A DNA stretch of 64,000 bases. It comes from Eubacteriales bacterium. Lineage in GTDB: Bacteria > Bacillota > Clostridia > Oscillospirales > Oscillospiraceae. The position numbers were made by a program, and so were the translations under genes. Below the pieces are notes generated by a model. The model was not told the DNA's origin and searched no databases. It saw nothing but the letters and a program-made list of their open reading frames with translations. The DNA lies in the NCBI GenBank assembly GCA_030533415.1, contig JAUNJE010000006.1, forward strand, positions 35,094-99,093, written 5' to 3'. Numbering within the stretch: the first letter of the stretch is position 1; every line of letters begins with the position of its first letter. Shown here one piece after another: positions 50,302 to 57,687 of this stretch.

Positions 50302-51249
50302 TTAATATTTTATAAAGCCGGAGACTTTAACCTCTTGATTAGAGTTGTTTCTTACTTTGAGCGTATAACTCCCGCTCTCATCAATTTGCATGGTCTTGTC
50401 AATGTTGCCATTCGTTGTGTTGAAATAATGAAACACGCCATCCGAATCAACCAGCCCAAAATCCACACTTGCGCCAAAAGGAAGATAGGACGCCTTGATC
50501 GTTACCGTTTCCCCAGCCGCCATTAGAAAGCTGTTATCCGCTAACGCACTTGATCCTTCTGGCATACGCATACTGAACGACTTGGCTGCACGGGCAGCGG
50601 ACATCCTATGCAATACTTCCATGGTTACCGATTCCTGGAAATTGCGGTCAAAATCTTCCTCAAAGATTTGATGTAATGTTTTTTCCTCAGTATGATGTCC
50701 TAACGGTTTATCTGCCTTATTTATAAAGGTTCCCGTATTTTCATCTATGTTTTCATCATAGTAGATACACATATACAGGTACGCTGCGCCAAAAGCTGGA
50801 TCGTCTTCGGCCATTTTTGTTAACGGAAAACTGTCTCCCTGGAACATTTTCTTTACCAATTGCTGAAAATCCATACTGTTAATCTGGATACCATTATAAT
50901 TTTCATTTAGATAATCCTGGGTAAGATTCGACAGTTCCGTCACTGTCATATCCGGCTTTAGACCCCAATTTTCCAGTTTCCTGGCATAACCATCTGCTTC
51001 TGCTGCATACCGTTTTTCGTATTCTTCCTCAATTGCATCTGTCAATTCCTCAAGACGCCCCTGCTCTTTTAGTTCAAGAACCTCCGGCATTGTTATAAAA
51101 CTTGGGTTAATCTCATTTAGAATTTGTTGTTCCTCTGCGGAAAAATACGGTACATCGTCTGTAATTTCGGCCGCAGCCGCAGGAACGCAGACTGTTCCAA
51201 AAATCAGCATACACGCCAAGACCATATAAATTATCCTTTTCCACCGCAT
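50302..51249 (-). CDS. secreted protein of unknown function
   Basis: The 315-residue protein has a signal peptide (cleavage after about AAAA at 24-27), a helical charged region (about 35-215) and a beta-rich C-terminal domain (about 225-315: AGETVTIKASYLPFGASVDFG ... GSYTLKVRNNSNQEVKVSG) resembling secreted pre-peptidase or carbohydrate-binding beta-sandwiches. I do not recognise the family. It ends 34 bases after the XRE gene and probably belongs to its operon. Confidence 0.7.
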   Translation of the reverse strand: MRWKRIIYMVLACMLIFGTVCVPAAAAEITDDVPYFSAEEQQILNEINPSFITMPEVLELKEQGRLEELTDAIEEEYEKRYAAEADGYARKLENWGLKPDMTVTELSNLTQDYLNENYNGIQINSMDFQQLVKKMFQGDSFPLTKMAEDDPAFGAAYLYMCIYYDENIDENTGTFINKADKPLGHHTEEKTLHQIFEEDFDRNFQESVTMEVLHRMSAARAAKSFSMRMPEGSSALADNSFLMAAGETVTIKASYLPFGASVDFGLVDSDGVFHYFNTTNGNIDKTMQIDESGSYTLKVRNNSNQEVKVSGFIKY

Positions 51250-51283
51250 TTTTCACCACCTCCTTCCGAATACCACCATAATA

Positions 51284-51727
51284 TCACCCTTCATCAAACG
51301 AGAACGTGTATACTGGATAATCGTCATCAATTATCGTGTCCATAGCTCCTATCGGAATAATCTCCTGCTTCTGTTTTCGCATTGGAATAAGTACCGAGCA
51401 AACCAAGCCGATGATTATCATGATCAGAACCACAATACACCCCAAAGCACACCTGTATTTTTTGCTTTCCGGCCATTTCTGTTCTTTTTCCTCCTGCCTA
51501 TGATTTTCCGTATTTCCGCGAAAATCATCCGCACCGTTATCCAATAGGTAATCAACCGACACACCATACAAATCACTCAGAATTTTCAGGTTGTCTGTGC
51601 TTGGTACTGCGGACCCGGCTTCCCATCTGGATACCGCTTGGCGGGATACGTTTAAGATTTCTGCCAGTTCCAGCTGTGTCAGCCCTTTTTGCTTTCTTAG
51701 GAACGTAAGTTTTGCAGGTAAATTCAT
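51284..51727 (-). CDS. XRE-type regulator with a C-terminal membrane segment
   Basis: The 147-residue protein has an N-terminal XRE helix-turn-helix (1-61: LRKQKGLTQLELAEILNVSRQAVSRWE region), a charged linker, a membrane helix (about 94-115, CIVVLIMIIIGLVC) and a short outer tail ending in YPVYTFSFDEG. Membrane-tethered XRE proteins may sense envelope signals. Encoded upstream of two exported proteins, it may control them. The start at 51727 has GGAGG about 11 bases upstream. Confidence 0.87.
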   Translation of the reverse strand: MNLPAKLTFLRKQKGLTQLELAEILNVSRQAVSRWEAGSAVPSTDNLKILSDLYGVSVDYLLDNGADDFRGNTENHRQEEKEQKWPESKKYRCALGCIVVLIMIIIGLVCSVLIPMRKQKQEIIPIGAMDTIIDDDYPVYTFSFDEG

Positions 51728-51881
51728 GTTTCTTTCTGCCTCCATTTTTAACCAAAATTACCGCGAAAGTAAACCGCAACCGCTTTACATTCAGGCAATC
51801 TATGGTTGCTCGACATATTTTTCTATAAATTTCCTTTTCCCGCCATGGCTGCTTCCCTACACAGCCTGCGGACTGATTAAA

Positions 51882-51910
51882 ATTATAGCATATTGATATA
51901 TATAATTCAA
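51882..51910 (-). promoter_or_regulatory. promoter of the XRE operon
   Basis: Minus-strand TTGAAT (51905-51910) and TATAAT (51882-51887) with a 17-base spacer and about 150 bases of leader before the XRE start. The leader is AT-rich with no recognised riboswitch. This is within the 500-base gap 51728-52227. Confidence 0.7.
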
Positions 51911-51973
51911 CATAAACTGCCAGGGTGCTTGAATGGACAGGCATGCAATCCGGCCCAGGAAGTTATGAAAAAA

Positions 51974-51995
51974 TGCCGTTTTTCTGTAAAAACGG
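51974..51995. repeat. short inverted repeat left of repeat copy 2
   Basis: GCCGTTTTT and AAAAACGGC arms around CTGT. It may be a terminator in either direction and borders the shortened repeat copy at 52000-52145. Confidence 0.45.
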
Positions 51996-51999
51996 CACC

Positions 52000-52145
52000 A
52001 GAACGTCAGAAAATAAGTTCAAACGTAGAAGTTTACCAATTTGCATTGGGCTTCGGCGAAAAGGAAACAGTTTACCGCGTCAATCCCTCAGTCACGCTCG
52101 CTTTTACACAAGGGTGCCTTGGGCGCCAGAGGGGTTTATCGACAT
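52000..52145. repeat. MITE-like dispersed repeat, shortened copy
   Basis: The left end (TTCAAACGTAGAAGTTTACC, ATTTGCATT), the middle (GCTTCGGCGAAAAGGAAACA, AATCCCTCAGTCACGCT) and the right end (CCTTGGGCGCCAGAGG, GTTTATCGACA) match the 285-base element at 42661-42945 in the same order, but the segment with the left inner inverted repeat is missing. It is therefore an internally deleted derivative of about 146 bases. Confidence 0.75.
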
Positions 52146-52151
52146 TGCGAA

Positions 52152-52183
52152 CGCCCCTGCATCCGCAGATGCAGGGGCGTTTT
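52152..52183 (+). terminator. hairpin identical to the one after the dehydrogenase gene
   Basis: The same 28-base hairpin as at 49599-49626 (arms CGCCCCTGCATC and GATGCAGGGGCG), here followed by TTTT. There is no obvious plus-strand gene to terminate here, which suggests it travelled with the repeat or was copied. Confidence 0.65.
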
Positions 52184-52227
52184 CTCCTTGATAATGCGAA
52201 AAGGCCTTGCGGCCGCCGCTTTTCGGT

Positions 52228-52740
52228 TCATTCCGCAGACGTTTCATAGTACATGGTGTACGCATTGGGGTTTACGGAACCGTCTATCCTGACTGTATGA
52301 TCCAGAAGCCTTCGGAAACCGCAGCGCGCATGGGTTGCCAAGGACGCAGCGTTGCGTTTGCTCACGTGGGAATAGATTTTGACCGTTCCCTGCTTTCCCA
52401 GCCAATCCTGTACAGCTTGGATCAGCGCAGCGGCGTATCCCTTTTGCCGCTGCGCCGGAATGGTTTCCAGCGCTTCCATCAGCAGTCCATCCCGGTTCGG
52501 CTCCAGGCGCAGGGCGCTGACGTACTTTCCCCCGGCTTCCCAGACGGCATAAACCGCGCCGGGCTTGGAAAAGAAATCCGCCTCCAAATAGCACCGGAAG
52601 TCCTGCTTCGACAATTCCAACTGCTCCTGCTCTGACTTTTCCGGCCACAGCTCCGCCCCATGCTCCCGGTTGCCCTCAATATAAATCTCCATCAAGTCCT
52701 CAAAGGACAGCGCGTCAATCGTTTTTGCTAAGATCAGCAT
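52228..52740 (-). CDS. GNAT family N-acetyltransferase
   Basis: The 170-residue protein has a GNAT core: YAVWEAGGKYVSALRLEPNRDGLLMEALETIPAQRQKGYAAALI (loop QRQKGYAA, about 95-102), then IYSHVSKRNAASLATHARCGF. Substrate is unknown. Its start overlaps the end of the gluzincin-like gene by 7 bases, so the pair is translationally coupled. Confidence 0.85.
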   Translation of the reverse strand: MLILAKTIDALSFEDLMEIYIEGNREHGAELWPEKSEQEQLELSKQDFRCYLEADFFSKPGAVYAVWEAGGKYVSALRLEPNRDGLLMEALETIPAQRQKGYAAALIQAVQDWLGKQGTVKIYSHVSKRNAASLATHARCGFRRLLDHTVRIDGSVNPNAYTMYYETSAE

Positions 52741-53447
52741 TGTTTTTCCTCCAATATCGCTTCTATCCGGCGGGAAACGCCGTCGTCCAGCGCAAAAAGC
52801 CGAACATAATTCCTGAATTCCAGATCCATTTCCGCAATGGATGTCTGATATACCCGCGAAAACTCCTTTTCCGTCCCGCCATGTCCCCTATAAAAGTCCA
52901 GATAGCGCTCAATTCCATAAGTAAGGATCAGATACTCCGTAAAGCAGCCGGCTATGGGATAGGAAACCGCGCAGTCCACCGAAAAGAAACTTTCCTTATC
53001 GATCCATTCCGACATACCGGGAAAAAGGCCCTTGCGCAGATAATAGACGGTCCAGTCCTGATTGGAGATGCCCCACCATCTTCTGTCAAAAAACATGGCC
53101 AGCCCTTCCCGGATCGCAGGACAATCGGGACGGTTGATGCAGTAACTGATAATATGGGCATCTTCATGAAAACCGACGCACTGGACGGTATCGTTATACA
53201 CGGCATAGATCCGGTTCGGCATGACCGTAAACCCATTGCAGGGGTCGTCGTCGCCATAGAGTCTGCCCACCTCTTCCGGTGTCTGGCACAAAAAATATTC
53301 GATCTTAAAACCGGGCCTGACCTTCAAAACCCGGCAGACATGGCAATAGCAGGCCTCCTGTCCGGCAGCGATGTCCGCAATATCCCGCTCAGCAGGTGTG
53401 TTTTCTCCATAATGAAAAATATAATGCAAGGTTTCCATTTCCTTCAT
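52734..53447 (-). CDS. putative gluzincin-type metallopeptidase domain protein
   Basis: The 237-residue protein has HEDAH at 94-98 with a third acidic ligand candidate Glu114 in REGLAMFF, the HExxH-(about 15)-E arrangement of gluzincins/peptidase MA-like proteins. There is no signal peptide, so it would act in the cytoplasm. Four cysteines lie near the N-terminus (CYCHVC and C54). The start at 53447 has GGGAGGG upstream. A partner acetyltransferase is encoded directly after it. Confidence 0.6.
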   Translation of the reverse strand: MKEMETLHYIFHYGENTPAERDIADIAAGQEACYCHVCRVLKVRPGFKIEYFLCQTPEEVGRLYGDDDPCNGFTVMPNRIYAVYNDTVQCVGFHEDAHIISYCINRPDCPAIREGLAMFFDRRWWGISNQDWTVYYLRKGLFPGMSEWIDKESFFSVDCAVSYPIAGCFTEYLILTYGIERYLDFYRGHGGTEKEFSRVYQTSIAEMDLEFRNYVRLFALDDGVSRRIEAILEEKQC

Positions 53448-53498
53448 AAAATCCCTCCCGTTTCCTTGCCAGCGAACAACTTGCAAATATTCACTGCG

Positions 53499-53528
53499 TT
53501 ATTCACAGTTTCCACAGTTTTTTCCACA
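53499..53528 (-). promoter_or_regulatory. cluster of DnaA-box-like sequences
   Basis: TTATTCACA (53499-53507) and TTTTCCACA (53520-53528) both fit TT(A/T)TNCACA, and GTTTCCACA (53508-53516) is one base off, all in the same direction on the plus strand. They lie in the 261-base gap upstream of the gluzincin-like gene, where otherwise only a run of A/T-rich sequence was seen. Confidence 0.4.
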
Positions 53529-53708
53529 GGCAGGCTGTGAAATTCTTTTGACCAAAACAAATCAAATTCGCAAAACTGTAACATTTTCGTAACTTTTCCG
53601 TTCTTTTCCGATAGAAAGAATGAATACCTGCATCTATATACATTCATTCGCCATTGTATACCGGGAATAACACAGGGAAAGGGGAGGAAATCCATCCCCC
53701 CTCCGCGT

Positions 53709-54734
53709 TCACAGCGCTTCTCCCAGAATGGATTTGGTGGCGTAAGCGTTCAGGCCCATGCCGGCTACATTCCCTGCCAGGTATTCATAGTAGGCCTGGG
53801 CGCCGATCATGGCGCCATTGTCGCCGCAAAGGCTCAGCGGCGGCATGTAGACCTCCGCGCCAAGACCTTCCGCCGCCGTCAGGATGTCGGCGCGAATGCG
53901 GGAATTGGCGGCGACGCCCCCGGCTACGGCGATCTTGCGGTATCCGGTTTCCCTGAGCGCCATGACTACCCGGGGAACCAGCGTATCGGAGACCGCGCTG
54001 GAGAATGCGGCGCAGAGGCTGGGGATATCCAGCGCCTCCCCTACCTGCTCCGCGTGATGGATCAGATTCAGCGCCGCAGTTTTCAGGCCGGAAAAGCTCA
54101 TATTGTAGGGATTCTCGCCGGGCCGGGAGCGGGGCAGTGTGTATTTTGCCGCATCTCCCAGCTTGGCGGCCTTGTCCAGCGCCGCACCGCCGGGATAGGG
54201 CATCCCCAGAACCCGGGCCACCTTGTCAAAGCACTCCCCTGCGGCATCGTCCAGCGTGGTGCCCAGGATATTCATGTCCGTGTAGTCCCTGACCTCCACG
54301 ATCATGGTGTGGCCCCCGGATACCACCAGGCACAGAAACGGCGGCTCCAAACCGGGATAGGCCAGATAGTTGGCAGCAATGTGCCCCCGGATATGGTGCA
54401 CGGGGATCAGGGGCTTTCCCATTGCCATAGCTGCGGCCTTGGCAAAATTGACCCCTACCAGCACGGCGCCGATCAGCCCCGGCGCATAGGTCACGGCCAC
54501 GGCGTCAATGTCCTTCCGGGAAAGTCCCGTCCGGGCCAGCGCCTGCTCCGCCAGGCCGTAGATGGCCTCAATATGCTTGCGGGAGGCGATTTCCGGCACC
54601 ACACCGCCATAGATCCGGTGCAGGTCCACCTGGGAGGCAATGCAGTCGCACAGCACTTCCCGTCCGTCCCGGACAATGGCCACAGCCGTTTCATCGCAGG
54701 AGGATTCTACCGCTAAAATATTCAAATTTCCCAC
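53709..54734 (-). CDS. tsaD: tRNA threonylcarbamoyladenosine transferase TsaD
   Basis: The 341-residue protein has the N-terminal AVESSCDETAVAIV, metal-binding HHIRGHIAANYL, LVVSGGHTMIVEV, NMSFSGLKTA and VAGGVAANSRIR segments, all typical of TsaD/Gcp. With TsaB, TsaC and TsaE it makes t6A37 in tRNAs reading ANN codons. Length is normal. It overlaps rimI by 13 bases; tsaB and tsaE are not in the window. Confidence 0.96.
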   Translation of the reverse strand: MGNLNILAVESSCDETAVAIVRDGREVLCDCIASQVDLHRIYGGVVPEIASRKHIEAIYGLAEQALARTGLSRKDIDAVAVTYAPGLIGAVLVGVNFAKAAAMAMGKPLIPVHHIRGHIAANYLAYPGLEPPFLCLVVSGGHTMIVEVRDYTDMNILGTTLDDAAGECFDKVARVLGMPYPGGAALDKAAKLGDAAKYTLPRSRPGENPYNMSFSGLKTAALNLIHHAEQVGEALDIPSLCAAFSSAVSDTLVPRVVMALRETGYRKIAVAGGVAANSRIRADILTAAEGLGAEVYMPPLSLCGDNGAMIGAQAYYEYLAGNVAGMGLNAYATKSILGEAL

Positions 54735-55162
54735 TCCTTTCGAAGGATCAAGGCATCTTCCCGGGGATGAAAGTAATAATTGGGCCGCCTTCCCACCAAG
54801 GAAAAGCCCAGCTTTTCATAAAGCCTTTGCGCAGTCTCATTGGAAGCGCGGACCTCCAGGGTCAGGCAGCGGCTGCCCCGCGCCTTCAGGCAGTCCATCA
54901 GGGCATATACCAGCGCCTCCGCAATTCCCCGTCTGCGAAAATCCGGATGGACGGCAATGTTCATCATATCCGTCTCCCCCATCACGGTCTGGGAGCCGAC
55001 ATAGCCCGTCACCAACGTGCCATCCAGGGCCACCAGCCAGCAGGCAAGGGGATTTTCCAGTTCCGACGCCACGCTTTTTTCACTCCAGGGGTCTGAAAAG
55101 CATATTTTTTCCAGCCCGGCCACCTGGATGACATGCTCCGGCTTCATTTCTGTAACCGTCAT
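54722..55162 (-). CDS. rimI: ribosomal protein alanine N-acetyltransferase RimI
   Basis: The 146-residue GNAT protein has the RimI features CFSDPWSEKSVASEL, MNIAVHPDFRRRGIAEALVYAL (acetyl-CoA loop RRRGIA), LEVRASNETAQRLYEKLGF and YYFHPREDALIL. RimI acetylates ribosomal protein S18 in E. coli. The start at 55162 overlaps the polA TGA (ATGA). Position next to tsaD is conserved in many Firmicutes. Confidence 0.92.
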   Translation of the reverse strand: MTVTEMKPEHVIQVAGLEKICFSDPWSEKSVASELENPLACWLVALDGTLVTGYVGSQTVMGETDMMNIAVHPDFRRRGIAEALVYALMDCLKARGSRCLTLEVRASNETAQRLYEKLGFSLVGRRPNYYFHPREDALILRKEWEI

Positions 55163-57687
55163 TTTGCTTCGTACCAGCTTTTCCCGAATTTCGCCTCCGC
55201 AGTCAGCGGAACACTGAGCCGGGCAACATCCTGCATCTCCCGGCTGACCAGTTCGGCCACCTGCCCGGCCATGGCCTCCGGGCATTCCACGATCAGCTCG
55301 TCATGGACCTGCAGCAGCAACTCCGCTTCCGGGAAGCGCTCGTTCAGGGCCTTTTCCACCCGGAGCATGGCCAGCTTGATAATGTCGGCGGCGGTGCCCT
55401 GGATGGGCGTATTCAGGGCGATCCGCTCGGCGCCGCTGCGGATGTTGAAATTGCTGCTTTTCAGCTCGGGGATATAGCGCCTGCGGCCGTAAAGGGTTTC
55501 GGTATAGCCGATGGCTTTGGCTTCCTCCACCACCTTCTTCATATAGGCCCGGACGCCCCGGTAGTTGTTCAGATAATTGTCGATATAGGCCCTTGCCTCA
55601 TACCGGCTGACACCAATATCCTCCGCCAGGGAAAATTCGGAAATGCCGTAGACAATGCCGAAATTGACCGCCTTGGCATGGCGGCGCTGCAGGGGCGTCA
55701 CACTCTCCACCGGAACGCCGAACACCTGGGCGGCGGTGGCGGTGTGAATGTCCACCCCGGAGCAGAAAGCCTCCTGCATGGTCCGGTCCCCCGCAATATG
55801 GGCCAGCACCCGCAGCTCGATCTGGCTGTAGTCGGCATCCACCAGGACGCAGCCGGGCTTGGGAACAAACATTTTTCGAATCTCCGCCCCCAGGTCGGTG
55901 CGGACGGGGATATTCTGCAGGTTCGGCTCCGTGGAGGACAGCCGCCCCGTGGCGGTGACCAAATTCTGGAAGGTGGTCCGGATGCGTCCGTCGCCCTGAA
56001 TCTCCTTGATCAGGCCGTCGGCGTAGGTGGATTTCAGCTTGGTCAGCATCCGGTAGTCCATAATGGCGGGGATGATGGGGTGCTTGTCCTTCAGCTTTTC
56101 CAGCACATCGGCATTGGTGGAGTAGCCGGTCTTGGTTTTCTTCACTGGAGGAAGGCCCAGCTTTTCAAAGAGCAGCTCCCCCAGCTGCTTGGTGGAGTTG
56201 ATGTTGAAGGTTTCCCCGGAATAGGAGAAGATCACTTCCTCACAGGCGGAAATGCGCTGGGAAAGCATGGCGCCAAACTGTTCCAGCTGGCCCCGGTCAA
56301 TGGAAATGCCCCGCTTCTCCATGCGGTAGAGCACGGTACAAAGCGGCAGTTCGATTTCCTGATACAGCTTTTCCATGCCGTTCTTTTCCAGTTCCCCTGC
56401 CAGCACGGGACGCAGGTTCCACAGAGCCTCCGCGCAGGCAGCCGCGTCCTGGTCCTCCACGCCGGCCCCCAGGAAATTGATGGCCAGCTTGGAAATGGGA
56501 TAATCGGACTGGGAGGGATTCAGGTCATAGGCGGCCAGGGCCGTGTCAAAGACGCATTCCCCAAAGCCGATCCCCATTTCGTCCAGGCGGTGCATAACAG
56601 TTTTGCTGTCGTGGAAAACCAGGGCCTTTCCCGAAAGGTCGATGCCGCCCATTTGGACTTCCATAGGCGTCAGGGCACAGACGCCCTCCTCCCAGGCAAA
56701 GCCCATGCTGCCATCCGCCGCCAGATACACGGCGCAGGCAGTGACATCCTTGGGCATGGCGTCCCGCTTCGGCAGCGCTTCCACCTTGACCTCCGGCTTG
56801 GGCGATTCCATTGCGGCGCCGCGAAGGCCGTATTTGTCAATCAGGCGGACAAATTCCAATTTTTGAAACAGGTTGTACAGCTCCGGGCGGTTATAGGGCT
56901 GGATAATGGCGTCCCTGGGCTGAAATTCGATGGGCGCTTCCGGACGGATGGTGGCCAGGTCATAGGAAAGGTAGGCCTTCTCCCTGTCCGCAAGCAGTTT
57001 TTCCCGCAGCTTGGGCCGGATGGATGCGTCCTCAATATGTTCATAGACCCCGTCCAGGCTGCCGAATTTTATCAGAAGCTCCCTGGCTGTCTTGGGCCCC
57101 ACCCCGGCCACACCGGGAATGTTGTCGGAGGAATCCCCCATCAGGGCTTTCAGGTCAATGAGCTTTTTCGGCTCGAAGCCGTATTCCTCCCGGAATTTTT
57201 CCTCCGTATAGAGGGTGGCGTTGGTCTGGCCGGGCTTGGAGATCACCAGCTTGACGTGGACGTTTTGGTCAATCAGCTGCAGGCTGTCCCGGTCCCCTGT
57301 GACGATAACGCACTCCCAATCGTTTTCCGAGCAGATTTTGCCCACGGTGCCGATGACATCGTCGGCTTCCCAGCCCTGGCATTCATAGATGGGGATGTTC
57401 ATGGCCCGAAGAACGTCCTTCATAACCGGCATCTGTTGGGCCAGCTCCTCCGGCATACCGTGGCGGTTGGCCTTATAGCCGTCGTACTGCAAGTGCCGGA
57501 AGGTGGGGCCATGGAGGTCAAAGGCCACGCAGATGGCCTCGGGCTGCTCCTCCTTCTCCATCCGCTCCAGAATATTTAAGAAGCCGTAAATGGCATGGGT
57601 GCAAAGCCCCTCCCGGGTGGTAAGGGGCTTTACGCCAAAATAAGCGCGGTTGATAACGCTGTTTCCGTCTAAAATCAGCAGCTTCAT
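55159..57687 (-). CDS. polA: DNA polymerase I
   Basis: The 842-residue protein has an N-terminal 5' nuclease domain (about 1-290: LILDGNSVINRAYFG, GVGPKTARELLIKFG), a degenerate 3'-5' exonuclease-fold domain (about 300-460) in which the expected catalytic DxE is absent, and a family A polymerase domain (VDADYSQIELRVLAHI, RRHAKAVNFGIVYGIS, HDELIVECP). It fills gaps and removes RNA primers and probably lacks proofreading, as in Bacillus. It overlaps cysS by 4 bases; ATG 57687 follows GGAG. Confidence 0.96.
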   Translation of the reverse strand: MKLLILDGNSVINRAYFGVKPLTTREGLCTHAIYGFLNILERMEKEEQPEAICVAFDLHGPTFRHLQYDGYKANRHGMPEELAQQMPVMKDVLRAMNIPIYECQGWEADDVIGTVGKICSENDWECVIVTGDRDSLQLIDQNVHVKLVISKPGQTNATLYTEEKFREEYGFEPKKLIDLKALMGDSSDNIPGVAGVGPKTARELLIKFGSLDGVYEHIEDASIRPKLREKLLADREKAYLSYDLATIRPEAPIEFQPRDAIIQPYNRPELYNLFQKLEFVRLIDKYGLRGAAMESPKPEVKVEALPKRDAMPKDVTACAVYLAADGSMGFAWEEGVCALTPMEVQMGGIDLSGKALVFHDSKTVMHRLDEMGIGFGECVFDTALAAYDLNPSQSDYPISKLAINFLGAGVEDQDAAACAEALWNLRPVLAGELEKNGMEKLYQEIELPLCTVLYRMEKRGISIDRGQLEQFGAMLSQRISACEEVIFSYSGETFNINSTKQLGELLFEKLGLPPVKKTKTGYSTNADVLEKLKDKHPIIPAIMDYRMLTKLKSTYADGLIKEIQGDGRIRTTFQNLVTATGRLSSTEPNLQNIPVRTDLGAEIRKMFVPKPGCVLVDADYSQIELRVLAHIAGDRTMQEAFCSGVDIHTATAAQVFGVPVESVTPLQRRHAKAVNFGIVYGISEFSLAEDIGVSRYEARAYIDNYLNNYRGVRAYMKKVVEEAKAIGYTETLYGRRRYIPELKSSNFNIRSGAERIALNTPIQGTAADIIKLAMLRVEKALNERFPEAELLLQVHDELIVECPEAMAGQVAELVSREMQDVARLSVPLTAEAKFGKSWYEAK

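Noticed and set aside
53487-53708. replication origin
   Set aside because: There are only two or three DnaA-like boxes, and dnaA, dnaN, rpmH and gidA neighbours are missing.
55303-57579. 758-codon plus-strand frame opposite polA
   Set aside because: It is His/Gly/Gln-rich without domains and mirrors polA codon positions; polA is certain.
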